Assembly (NCBI GenBank): GCA_016182415.1
Contig: JACPGR010000030.1
Coordinates: 1-39,369, forward strand
Direction of reading: 5' to 3'
DNA: 39,369 bases
Origin: Candidatus Magasanikiibacteriota bacterium
GTDB taxonomy: Bacteria > Patescibacteriota > Patescibacteriia > Magasanikbacterales > UBA922
The notes below the pieces were generated by a model. That model worked only from the letters and a program-made list of their open reading frames with translations. It made no database searches and was not told the DNA's origin. Position numbers and translations under genes: made by a program. Positions 14,786-23,763 of the stretch are shown here, piece after piece; within the stretch, counting starts at the first letter, position 1, and each line of letters opens with the position of its first letter.

Positions 14786-14812
14786 AAAAAACGTTTATTT
14801 AAGCGTTTTTTT
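14786..14812. terminator. Terminator-like A/T hairpin
   Basis: AAAAAACGTTTA (14786-14797) and TAAGCGTTTTTT (14800-14811) pair with one G-T and a two-base loop, followed by T. It stands between the minus-strand promoter and the genes at 14938 onward and may insulate them. Confidence 0.55.
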
Positions 14813-14901
14813 GAGCTTGTCAAGAGTAAGCATCGTTGTACTTTTTTGCACGCATCAATATTTTATCCACATATTTATTTAATCTTATAAGCTCGCTGTG
14901 C

Positions 14902-14907
14902 TATACT
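14902..14907 (+). promoter_or_regulatory. Probable extended -10 box for the 14938 gene
   Basis: TGC precedes TATACT (14902-14907), with a poor -35 (TTAATC, 14879-14884) at 17-base spacing. The start would be about 25 bases before the ATG at 14938. Confidence 0.45.
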
Positions 14908-14937
14908 CAAAATAATTTTTACCTCTAAAATCTAACT

Positions 14938-15522
14938 ATGAAAATTTTTTTAAATAAGTTTTTTATTGTGCTTGTGGTGTTGGTGTTGCTTGTGTCCGGA
15001 TATTATGTGTATATAAATAAATTTGAAGATACGGAAAATAATGTGAGTGTGGATACTGAGTTTGAAGAAAATAATTTGCCAGAGGGGGTGGAGATTGTGG
15101 AGCGAGATGGGGGGAGGGAGCTTATAGATAGTGTGAGTAACTATAAAATTTTTTTAGATGATAATTGGAAAGTTTCCAGTCCAACCAATATCGTTAATAT
15201 AAGTTTGAACCAAGAACTTTTTCCAATAGAATTTTCACAGTCTTTTTATATCTTAAAAAATGACATCAGAAGTAGTGATTTAAAAGCTGAAACAGATGAT
15301 TGGTTATCTTTGCAAAATGAAGATTGTCCAGAGTGTTACAAATTTGAAAAAAATATAAATATTGAAAATTTAAAAATATCTGTGATACAAGACGTAGTTG
15401 CCTTAGGTGATTATAAGGATTATTTATTTATCAAAAATGGAAAGTTATATGATTTCTCTACTATTAATATCTCTGAGGAAGATGCTATTATTTTGATTAA
15501 AAAAACAAAATTTGATTTGTAG
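14938..15522 (+). CDS. Membrane-anchored protein of unknown function
   Basis: A 194-residue protein with one N-terminal transmembrane segment (about residues 6-27, FFIVLVVLVLLVSGYYVYI) and an acidic extracytoplasmic part. One CPEC pair (in DWLSLQNEDCPECYKF) could form a disulfide or bind metal. No family is recognised. It ends four bases before the ATG of the large M23 protein, so the two are probably translated together and may work together in the envelope. It shares the strongly AT-rich codon use of the first 0.7 kb of that gene. Confidence 0.75.
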   Translation: MKIFLNKFFIVLVVLVLLVSGYYVYINKFEDTENNVSVDTEFEENNLPEGVEIVERDGGRELIDSVSNYKIFLDDNWKVSSPTNIVNISLNQELFPIEFSQSFYILKNDIRSSDLKAETDDWLSLQNEDCPECYKFEKNINIENLKISVIQDVVALGDYKDYLFIKNGKLYDFSTINISEEDAIILIKKTKFDL

Positions 15523-15526
15523 TTTT

Positions 15527-18500
15527 ATGAGGAAGACACTTTATTCCATTTTACTTTTTTTATTTCTGTTTTTGCCTCATTATACATTAAGTATCAGTGA
15601 TTATCCTTTTTTTGGTTTTCCTACTTCACATGAGGGTTCAAATAGTTGGTATATTTCTAATAAAATGGGAGCCAATTATTTTTTAGAAACTTTAAATAAA
15701 TGGTTGATTGGGCATTTGGGTGATGATTTTGTTGAAGATGTAGGCACCCCAGTATACTCTGTTTCAGATGGTGAAGTTTTTATTAAAAAAGATTGGCCAA
15801 AATGTTCTGGTTACATAGAAGTTTGTGAAACAGATAGTTCGGGTGTAGAGATATGTAAAGATAAGAAACTTAACAATCATGGTTGGGGTCCAGTTTTGAT
15901 AATAAAACATGATATTTCTCCTAAAAAGTTTAATTCAGTAGGTGCTATTTTAGAGACTTCCACAGCAGAAGAAAATCCAAGTGTAGTTTATAGCCATTAT
16001 GGTCATTTGGACAATGTAGATAGTTTGGGAGTTGGACAACAGATTATAAAAGGTCAACAGGTTGGCGAAGTTGGGCTTGTGTGCTGGTATTGGCCACATT
16101 TACATTTTGAGATAAAAGACACTTACGCTTTGCAAACCGAATTGCATGACGGAGTGGGTGTTGGTTATTCAAGCGTAAATGGCGTTGTAAACCATCACTA
16201 CTCACCCTCCAAATTCATCGAACTCAACAAAAATCTCGTTCTTGCTGAAGAAAAACCAGAACCCCAACAAGATCAAAAACCAAAACCATCCTTCTTCTCT
16301 TTCCTCAAAAACCCCCTCGACATCTTCTCCGTCTTTCTCGCAAAAAAAGATGCAGATATTAAAGGAGAAAAAGTGGCAGACGAAAAAAATCAAAAAGCAG
16401 TAGAGCAAGAAGCAATTACGCAAGAAGAATCACAAACAAATTATAATGCCCAAATTATCAACTCGTCAGAGAAATTTACTGCCTTACCCGTACAAGAAAT
16501 ACAGATTACAATCTCCGCACAAAATACCGGCACTACTCCATGGCTTCAAAAAAATGTCTCAATCAATGTCGCCCTAGGTGAGGCTCTAAATGCGAAATTC
16601 AAACACAGCTCATGGCTTACCAATTTGCGAACCACGCGTTTAGACCAATCACAAATTAATGCGGGAGAAACAGGTACATTTAGTTTTAGCATCACCGCAC
16701 CCCAAACTCTTGGAGACCATACGTTCAAGAGTTTTTTAGTTCTCCAAAATGGCTCAAGTTTCACGAGTATTGGAACAGGTATCTACACCGCCACGATACA
16801 GGTGGTGGAAAAAATTGAGCAAGAATCCCAAAAAACACCTGTAGCAGAAAATCCACAAAAAAATACCTTTACCAACATCCTCGGAGACACCCTCAAAAAG
16901 ACTCAAGAGACAAGTAAACAAGTGGTGGATACGATTATTGACACGATTAAAAAAATTCCAGAATTGATTCCACACATCAATTTTTCATCCGGAAGTGGCA
17001 GTGGTGGAGGATCATCCAATCAGACATCATTAGAAGTTACCACAACGACGATAGGCACGACAACCAGCACCATACCGTCAGATGTAGTAACCACCACAAC
17101 TACTATTACTACTACCACCATAACAACCACAACTCCTCCTACTCCTCCTGATGATCCTGTTCAAGGTGAAGAAGAAACAGGGCAAGAATTTCCTCAATTG
17201 TGGATTACCGTAACTGGAGCAGATACCTTTCCGCTTACGACCACTGCCACGACGACGACCATCTTAGGAACTAAGAGTACTGCTGTTGAGACGATATTTG
17301 TAAACGACGTGACGCTGGATACTGAGGATATGAGTTCCAGCACCTGGGAATTTGAAACTACCCTGAGTGAAGGTTTAAACATATTTCAATTTTTTGTGAA
17401 AGACCAAGAGGGAAATCCAACTTCAACAATTAGTATTGAAATAATCTCAGATACTACTGCTCCTCAAATTCCAAACGTAATACTCACACAAGAAACCTTT
17501 GCATCACCGACGATGGCTATTTCCTGGTCAAGTGAAGGTGGAATATATTATGATGTTCAACTCAAAGAGTTTGATGATGCGGATTGGACGAGTTTGTTTG
17601 AAAGTACCTCAACGACAGAAACAATTATTGACGTTGAGCGATATGGTACATACCAAGTTCGAGCTCGCGCACGTGATGCATTGGGAAATATTTCAGAATG
17701 GAGTGAGCCAGTCTCGTTTACTGTTGACTGGTCAAAAACTCTTGTACTCAACGAAATCAATTGGATTGGCGTTGGCGCAAGCAGCAATTCCTGCAAAAAT
17801 CCCGAATGGATAGAACTGTACAATACGAGCAATGAGGTGCTTGATTTAAGCGGCTGGAGTCTTAAGGTAAATTCTAAAAATACGACGTTTTCAATACTGC
17901 TCGCCGGTATGCTCGAAGCACATACCTATTATCTCATCGAAAACATAGAGAATGTCATCAGTACCATGAGCGCCAATGCACTTTTTCCCTCCAAAACCTC
18001 TCTGCCTGACACCGGAGCCTATCTTGCAGTAGTAAATTCTTTAGGTGAGATAATTGATGAATTAGATCAACAGACGGGATGGGTTGCCGGAGGCATTGTT
18101 GGGGACAAGTATCTGCCTATGGAACGTGTTGACACTACACAAACAGGAACTCAGGCCTCAAATTGGAAATCCGCACCGTATCGCAGTTATGGCATTGCAA
18201 GTAATTGTAAAAATCCGGTCTATGGTAGCCCTAAACTTTCATCTAATAAGAACATTTTATTGCCTAACAACATCACCCAAGTCTATGACTTTGGCGCAGA
18301 TAAGACACGTATACTCGACGCTGCACATAGCCCCTATATCTTTGATTCAGAAGTCTCTATTCCTCTCGGATATACCATTCAGATAGAACCCGGTGTTGAG
18401 TTGCTCGCCTCGACCGTAAACTCAGGTTTTAAAGTCGAAGGAAACCTCGAGTTTTTAGGAACTACCGAACATCCCATTATGCTTACCTCACTTAAGGATA

Positions 18501-19735
18501 CCAAACATGGTAACTGGTGCAGTGATTCCTATCTGTCCACCTATTGCATTAAAACAGCCGCACCCGGAGATTGGAAGTTTATTCGGGTCATGAGTGGAGG
18601 AGTCTTGAACATGCACCACACCGAGCTCTATTACGCCGGCGCAAAGTATACATACGGAATTTGTCCGACCTGTTATGTCTCCCAAGCGATTCGAAACGAA
18701 GGCGGTATCGTTTCGATTTCAGAATCCACTATCTCAGACAGCTATGCCCTTGCTCAGAATCATACGAGCGACGCATTTATCTACGCAAGTGGCGGACGTA
18801 TTACGATAAGTAGCTCGCAACTCACAAACGGGTGTCGAGCACTTCAGGCACAAGACCTTACAGATGTTTCAGTAGACAACACCACAATGAGCAACTTCAA
18901 TCTAAGCTGCACCTATCCAGTTGTACTCAACTCCATATTCCCTACATCATGGACGGGGAACCAACTCAGCAATAATACATATGATGCAGTCTATATACCC
19001 TCATTAATCATTGATGCAGATACTACATTTGATAGTAACACTGCTTTCGCTTTCGCAAGTCTCGAAGTGCCTCCTCCTTATACCCTGAGTATATTATCGG
19101 GAGCAACAATTCTCCTTGAGAAAAATGGACTCATGCGCATCTATGGAACTCTCGATATGCAGGGAACAAGTGATAATCCAATTCAGATATTACCCGGCAC
19201 AGGTGGAGGATTTGGCGGAATATATGTGGATGGGGGAACTGCGAATATGTCCGGAGTTGAAATAAGCGGTGGCGGATATTTCCCCAAAATCTCAAGTTAT
19301 CCTTTGCAATCCACTGAACCAGTGTCACTGTGGATTGACCATGCACAGGTGATGATGCATGACGTCACTATTGCAAACTCGAGAAGACCTGGCGGTATAC
19401 TGTATGGCATTGATAGTACCATTTCTATCTACACGAGTACATTCGGATGGGATACAGACTATGATAAATTGCCAAACTGGTTTGACAATGGTATTACGGT
19501 CAAAAATTCACTGCTCCACATCGACAATGTTAATTTCAAAAAAATGAACACCGCGCTTTCTATACTAGATGGTTCAACCTTTACCTACGAAAATTTCAGT
19601 GCGTCAAATTTCATCGATTCCTATCATACAGAGTACAAAAATTGGCAGCCCGCGGGGTTACTGGATTTTGAGTTGTGGAAATCTGTAGAAGATGATGTTG
19701 TGGAAGAAGAAGTTCTAGAAGAAGATGAGGGATAA
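15527..19735 (+). CDS. Large exported protein: M23 peptidase-like, Ig, FN3, lamin-tail and beta-helix-like parts
   Basis: A 1402-residue protein. ATG 15527 is chosen over the TTG at 15512 because it gives a clean signal peptide (KTLYSILLFLFLFLPHY). Residues about 55-230 form a LytM/M23-like domain with Zn-ligand candidates His63 and Asp67 (HLGDD), YSHYGHLDN and PHLHFEIKD, so it may cut peptidoglycan. Then come a Lys/Pro-rich linker, an NBR1-type Ig domain (about 305-425), a Thr-rich linker near 510-550, an FN3 domain (about 645-740), a lamin-tail domain starting VLNEINWIGVG, and long right-handed beta-helix-like repeats (IEPGVELLASTVNSGFKVEGNL). The C-terminus is acidic. Codon use changes abruptly near 16200: the M23 part is AT-rich, the rest richer in C and G. 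Confidence 0.85.
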   Translation: MRKTLYSILLFLFLFLPHYTLSISDYPFFGFPTSHEGSNSWYISNKMGANYFLETLNKWLIGHLGDDFVEDVGTPVYSVSDGEVFIKKDWPKCSGYIEVCETDSSGVEICKDKKLNNHGWGPVLIIKHDISPKKFNSVGAILETSTAEENPSVVYSHYGHLDNVDSLGVGQQIIKGQQVGEVGLVCWYWPHLHFEIKDTYALQTELHDGVGVGYSSVNGVVNHHYSPSKFIELNKNLVLAEEKPEPQQDQKPKPSFFSFLKNPLDIFSVFLAKKDADIKGEKVADEKNQKAVEQEAITQEESQTNYNAQIINSSEKFTALPVQEIQITISAQNTGTTPWLQKNVSINVALGEALNAKFKHSSWLTNLRTTRLDQSQINAGETGTFSFSITAPQTLGDHTFKSFLVLQNGSSFTSIGTGIYTATIQVVEKIEQESQKTPVAENPQKNTFTNILGDTLKKTQETSKQVVDTIIDTIKKIPELIPHINFSSGSGSGGGSSNQTSLEVTTTTIGTTTSTIPSDVVTTTTTITTTTITTTTPPTPPDDPVQGEEETGQEFPQLWITVTGADTFPLTTTATTTTILGTKSTAVETIFVNDVTLDTEDMSSSTWEFETTLSEGLNIFQFFVKDQEGNPTSTISIEIISDTTAPQIPNVILTQETFASPTMAISWSSEGGIYYDVQLKEFDDADWTSLFESTSTTETIIDVERYGTYQVRARARDALGNISEWSEPVSFTVDWSKTLVLNEINWIGVGASSNSCKNPEWIELYNTSNEVLDLSGWSLKVNSKNTTFSILLAGMLEAHTYYLIENIENVISTMSANALFPSKTSLPDTGAYLAVVNSLGEIIDELDQQTGWVAGGIVGDKYLPMERVDTTQTGTQASNWKSAPYRSYGIASNCKNPVYGSPKLSSNKNILLPNNITQVYDFGADKTRILDAAHSPYIFDSEVSIPLGYTIQIEPGVELLASTVNSGFKVEGNLEFLGTTEHPIMLTSLKDTKHGNWCSDSYLSTYCIKTAAPGDWKFIRVMSGGVLNMHHTELYYAGAKYTYGICPTCYVSQAIRNEGGIVSISESTISDSYALAQNHTSDAFIYASGGRITISSSQLTNGCRALQAQDLTDVSVDNTTMSNFNLSCTYPVVLNSIFPTSWTGNQLSNNTYDAVYIPSLIIDADTTFDSNTAFAFASLEVPPPYTLSILSGATILLEKNGLMRIYGTLDMQGTSDNPIQILPGTGGGFGGIYVDGGTANMSGVEISGGGYFPKISSYPLQSTEPVSLWIDHAQVMMHDVTIANSRRPGGILYGIDSTISIYTSTFGWDTDYDKLPNWFDNGITVKNSLLHIDNVNFKKMNTALSILDGSTFTYENFSASNFIDSYHTEYKNWQPAGLLDFELWKSVEDDVVEEEVLEEDEG

Positions 19736-19745
19736 TATTATACAT

Positions 19746-19830
19746 ATATTAGACAAATATTATGGCGAATATTAGACAGATATTGAACAAATATTTATGT
19801 GATCGTTCACTAATATTTGTCTAATATCTG
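19746..19830. repeat. Word palindrome, ATATTAGACAAATATT
   Basis: The words ATATTAGACA and GAACAAATATT on the left are answered by AATATTTGTCTAATAT on the right, starting just behind the stop codon at 19735. GTGATCGTTCACTAATATT is shared with the palindrome at 4896-4925. Confidence 0.75.
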
Positions 19831-19886
19831 AACTTTGGCAAATTTTTAGAATGAAAAGAAATTTTGTAATTACTCAGCTTTGGTGA

Positions 19887-20076
19887 AACACCCCCCTGCC
19901 CCCCGTTCGGCTGAACGCTCACGGTGAAGCCTCAAGGGGGGATTACGACGATCTTGCTCAGCAGGATTCCCTCCTTGAGGGGGGGCAGGGGCACGTAAAG
20001 CCACGACGTAAAGTCGTCCCGATTAAATCGGGATCGCTATACGCGAGGTGGCACGTGCCACTTTTCGTGGGGTGTT
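19887..20076. mobile_element. GC-rich MITE-like palindromic element
   Basis: AACACCCC (19887-19894) is repeated inverted at 20069-20076. Inside, CCCCCCTGCCCCC pairs with GGGGGCAGGGG, CCTCAAGGGGGGA pairs with TCCCTCCTTGAGG, and GTCCCGATTAAATCGGGAT and GTGGCACGTGCCAC are further palindromes. There is no reading frame and no clear target duplication. Its composition differs strongly from the flanking AT-rich sequence. Confidence 0.5.
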
Positions 20077-20156
20077 AAACGCGAGTAGAATCAATAAGAC
20101 ACAATTTAAATATATCTGAGTAGTTACTACATTTCTAATATTCGTCAATCTTCAAA

Positions 20157-21599
20157 TTATTGTCCCATCCCTCGTAACACCACATTAATCGTCTTAAGTA
20201 TAATCGCTACATCAAGCAAAAAGGATCGATTTTTGATATAATATAAATCATATTGGAGTTTTTGCAAGGAGGTCTCAAGCGTGTCGGTATAATTTTGATG
20301 TATGACGGCCCAACCTGTCATGCCGGGGCGTACGGTATGTCGAAGCGGGTAGTAGGGCATAAGTGAGGTGAGTTGTCCCACGATTTCGGGCCGCTCGGGT
20401 CGTGGGCCGATCAAGGTCAATTCTCCTCGAAGCAAATTAACCATTTGAGGCAGCTCATCAAGTCGCATTTTTCGTAAGACTTTCCCAACTTTGGTAACGC
20501 GAACATCATTTTTGCTGGCAAATTGCGCTCCCTCAGTCTCCGCACTTCCATCTTGTGCAAGCGCATACATGGTTCTAAATTTATAGATCCAAAATGTTTG
20601 TCCTCCCAAGCCGACTCTTTTTTGTCTGAAAATAATTGTTCCCGGTGATTCGAGTTTAATGAGAATGACAATCAGTGGTCCAAGCGGTATTAGTATGCCT
20701 GCGATCAGAAGAGCAGCGATAAGATCCGTAGCGCGTCTGACTTTGGTATATAATGGAGAATTGCCAATACTCAAATGTTTTAAAAACCATCCTTCAGAAA
20801 AAGTGGAAGATGTAATACGTCCCACAATATTTTCATAAAATGCGGGCAAATCAGTAATCTGGACAGACCAAAATAATAATTCATACAGTTCTTGCGTTGC
20901 GTTGCCAATATCATGAATATGCGGGGCGGTTACTACGGTTTGAATTTTGTTTGTGGTGATAGATGGCCGTAGCGCCTGTAAGGTATGATATATATCTATA
21001 TCTGGAAAATCCGGTGATTTGATTTTATATTCAGGATCGATAATCACGCATATTTTATACCCCAGATCAGTTTCTTTTTGTAAAATGTGTATAATTTCTT
21101 GTACTTCAGGCGTATAACCTAAAAATAAAATATTAGTATATAATTTTTTATTTTGTATAAATTTTTTGTATAACAGTCTGAACATCCAGGCAAGTCCATA
21201 TCCAAACGCGACGTTTAACAAAAGAATTGTTTTTGGGGTAATATGTCCCTGCGGGAGGATATAAAAAAATATGATACTCATCACAAAAGATACTGCCGCA
21301 GATTGAAGAATGAGTGTATATCTTTTTTTGCTTTGAATAATATGGAGATCATAGAGTCCATTGATATAGTTCACCAGAACCCACAATAAGAAGAGAAAAA
21401 AGAATAGTGAAAAATTTTGTGCAAGAAGTTCTTTAGGTGGCACCTCAAGATAGCGCAGGCTCAAACTCATGATAAAAGCTACTACGAAAGATAGGATATC
21501 CCCGCCGAGGAGTATACATTGTTTTGCTCGATACATAAATTTCATAGGTTGTATAAGGTCGCGTGATTTGATATACTTGGATGTACCTGATTTTAACAT
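20157..21599 (-). CDS. Polyprenyl-phosphate sugar-1-phosphate transferase
   Basis: A 480-residue enzyme of the WbaP/WcaJ/EpsE type, which starts glycan synthesis by moving a sugar phosphate from a UDP-sugar to undecaprenyl phosphate. The first about 150 residues hold four or five membrane helices; the middle resembles a CoA-binding/Rossmann domain (NILFLGYTPEVQEII). The catalytic C-terminal domain has a membrane hairpin (AALLIAGILIPLGPLIVILI), SPGTIIFRQKRVGLGGQTFWIYKFRTM, MRLDELPQMVNLLRGELTLIGPRPERPE and VRPGMTGWAVI. Length and motif order are complete. It is transcribed divergently from the subtilase gene 22 bases away. The sugar is not determinable from sequence. Confidence 0.93.
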   Translation of the reverse strand: MLKSGTSKYIKSRDLIQPMKFMYRAKQCILLGGDILSFVVAFIMSLSLRYLEVPPKELLAQNFSLFFFLFLLWVLVNYINGLYDLHIIQSKKRYTLILQSAAVSFVMSIIFFYILPQGHITPKTILLLNVAFGYGLAWMFRLLYKKFIQNKKLYTNILFLGYTPEVQEIIHILQKETDLGYKICVIIDPEYKIKSPDFPDIDIYHTLQALRPSITTNKIQTVVTAPHIHDIGNATQELYELLFWSVQITDLPAFYENIVGRITSSTFSEGWFLKHLSIGNSPLYTKVRRATDLIAALLIAGILIPLGPLIVILIKLESPGTIIFRQKRVGLGGQTFWIYKFRTMYALAQDGSAETEGAQFASKNDVRVTKVGKVLRKMRLDELPQMVNLLRGELTLIGPRPERPEIVGQLTSLMPYYPLRHTVRPGMTGWAVIHQNYTDTLETSLQKLQYDLYYIKNRSFLLDVAIILKTINVVLRGMGQ

Positions 21600-21621
21600 A
21601 CATAAATTTTAAATACAAGAT

Positions 21622-23661
21622 ATGCGCTATATATTTTATCTTATTTCTATTCTGATGCTTTGTGCGTTTCCGCATTCAGTTTTAGCAAAATTTTCAAATG
21701 ATCCGCATGTAGAACAATGGGCATATGCAGATACAGGCATGTATGAGGCATGGGACTATAGTACTGGTTCATCAAATGTAATCGTGGCAATTATCGACAA
21801 TGGGTTTGATACGTTCCATCCGGATTTAGATGATAATGTATGGGTAAATACCGATGAAATTTCAAATAACGGAATTGATGATGACGCAAATGGCTATATT
21901 GATGATGTATATGGCTGGAATTTTTGGGATGGTAATAACGACCCGCGGCCCGATGTATCTACCTTAGGTGAGAATGAAAAGAAAGAAGGGGTCTATAATC
22001 ATGGCACGATCGTCGCGGGTATTATCGGAGCTAAGGGGAATAATGATCGAGATGGCGCAGGAATCAATTGGGATGTACAGCTTATGAATTTGAAAGTTTT
22101 AGGAAACGAGGGATCAGGTAATCTCGATGGCCTTGCGGACGCAATCAGGTATGCGGTTGATAATGGCGCCCATGTAATCAATATCAGTATGGTCGGATCA
22201 GGTAATGTTCAAGAGATCAATGATGCAATCGAATACGCACGCACACGTGAGGTAATCATCGTGGCAGCCGCAGGTAATACGATGAGTAATTTGAATATGA
22301 TACCCATGTATCCAATATGTGCCGATGCAGCATTCAATTATCAAAATATCTTGGGAGTGAGTGCGATACAAGAAAGCCATCGGTTGGCAGGTTTTTCAAA
22401 TTTTGGATCCACGTGTATTGATATTACCGCCCCGGGTGTAGATATTTTTTCAACCGTTCGTTTTTCTCCCACCAATGGTCTGCCTGACACCTATGCCACG
22501 AAAGGCTGGAATGGCACTTCGTTTGCCGCACCTTTTGTGAGTGGCGCTGCCGCTCTCGTCAAAAGTCTTCAACCCACGTGGTCTGCGTCAAAAGTTTTTG
22601 ATACACTCTTATCAACAGTCCATCATACGCCAAGTCAAGATGAAACGGCCTATGCCAATTTATTCGGATCTGGTTTGCTCCAAATAGATAAAGCCGTACA
22701 ATATGCAGCGCAATATAACTTGCCAGCTACTCCTCAAGCGAATGAAAAAGTACCCTATGAAGAGAATTCGACATCTGTTCCCCTTGAAATGATACAGTCA
22801 AACACAGTCATTTTCGTCGCACCCAATACGGGTGAGTATGAAAAACATGCCTATGCCACGCAAGAAGAGCTCATACAATTACGTGCTTCCTTTCTCAACA
22901 TAGACGATATCAGCTCTAGTAAAAAAATTGGCGCGCTGATGTTTTATGCGACGCTCAAACAAGATACAAACGGAGTGGTATCGGTATATATCTATGACCA
23001 AGATTTTCGTTTTATCAATTATTGGCCCATTGTACAAAAAGGAGATTTCAATATCAAACTTGCGGATCTGATGGGGGATACTCAGTTTGAAATTATACTT
23101 ACACCGCGATTTTCAAGTGATGTATATATATCTGTGTATTCTATTGAGGGCGTGTTGCTTAAGACATATGCAAAAAAAGAAACCCATCACGGTTGTGTTG
23201 CCGAGGTAGTCAATGGTTTACATGATCAAAAAGATCAACTTGCGCTTTTGTGCGTACAAAATGATGAGAGCCATATTGAACTGCTTGATAGCACTCTTGT
23301 ACCCTCTCAGGCCCTCGTGACTGTCGGGATTCAAGGAGGAGAATTGGATCTCTATGATGTAGACAAGGATGGTGTGGATGAATATATTGTCGCAGCACGT
23401 GCAGGAAAACAGCAGTTTGTTCGGATATTTGATTCGGCCGGAATCGAATTGTCAAATTTTAGAGCCTACCCTTCTCAATATAAGGGCGGTTTTGATTTTT
23501 TATTGAGTGATTATGACGGAGACGGAAAAACAGATTTTATCTTAGCTCCGCACGAAGACGGTATGCCAGTCCGAGCCCTTGATTTTTCTGGGAATTATAT
23601 TGAAAGTTGGTATCCGTTTAATAGTGCACAGAATGGGCATGTTTTTATATTACCTAATTAA
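21622..23661 (+). CDS. Exported subtilisin-like serine peptidase with FG-GAP-like repeats
   Basis: A 679-residue S8 peptidase. Signal peptide 1-22 ends VLA. The catalytic triad is Asp59 (AIIDNGFD), His127 (NHGTIVAGI) and Ser300 (NGTSFAAPFVSG), with oxyanion Asn219 in AAAGN; all are present, so it should be active. No pro-domain is seen. An insert with NNGIDDDANGYIDD (82-95) looks like a calcium-binding loop. The last about 250 residues carry FG-GAP-like units (LDLYDVDKDGVDEYIVA, FLLSDYDGDGKTDFILA) similar to the C-terminus of the GHL15-type protein at 10712, probably a propeller anchoring or targeting the enzyme at the surface. The stop codon is followed at once by a TACGAA palindrome. Confidence 0.93.
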   Translation: MRYIFYLISILMLCAFPHSVLAKFSNDPHVEQWAYADTGMYEAWDYSTGSSNVIVAIIDNGFDTFHPDLDDNVWVNTDEISNNGIDDDANGYIDDVYGWNFWDGNNDPRPDVSTLGENEKKEGVYNHGTIVAGIIGAKGNNDRDGAGINWDVQLMNLKVLGNEGSGNLDGLADAIRYAVDNGAHVINISMVGSGNVQEINDAIEYARTREVIIVAAAGNTMSNLNMIPMYPICADAAFNYQNILGVSAIQESHRLAGFSNFGSTCIDITAPGVDIFSTVRFSPTNGLPDTYATKGWNGTSFAAPFVSGAAALVKSLQPTWSASKVFDTLLSTVHHTPSQDETAYANLFGSGLLQIDKAVQYAAQYNLPATPQANEKVPYEENSTSVPLEMIQSNTVIFVAPNTGEYEKHAYATQEELIQLRASFLNIDDISSSKKIGALMFYATLKQDTNGVVSVYIYDQDFRFINYWPIVQKGDFNIKLADLMGDTQFEIILTPRFSSDVYISVYSIEGVLLKTYAKKETHHGCVAEVVNGLHDQKDQLALLCVQNDESHIELLDSTLVPSQALVTVGIQGGELDLYDVDKDGVDEYIVAARAGKQQFVRIFDSAGIELSNFRAYPSQYKGGFDFLLSDYDGDGKTDFILAPHEDGMPVRALDFSGNYIESWYPFNSAQNGHVFILPN

Positions 23662-23663
23662 AG

Positions 23664-23748
23664 GGATACGAAATACGAACAGTACGAAATTACGAAAATT
23701 AAGGAATACATTTTTTTCGTAATTTCGTACATTTCGTATTTCGTATCC
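23664..23748. repeat. Word palindrome, TACGAA/TTCGTA
   Basis: Left arm 23664-23696 (GGATACGAAATACGAAC...) and right arm 23714-23748 (...TTCGTATTTCGTATCC) pair nearly throughout. It begins two bases after a stop codon and ends sixteen bases before the next ATG. The loop contains TTAAGGAA, whereas the relative at 14622-14712 has TTCCTTA in its loop, as if the same element lay inverted. Confidence 0.9.
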
Positions 23749-23763
23749 AATTAATCTCGTCTT

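Noticed and set aside
15512-19735. TTG start of the large M23 protein at 15512
   Set aside because: It overlaps the preceding gene and puts five residues before a proper signal peptide; ATG 15527 is better.
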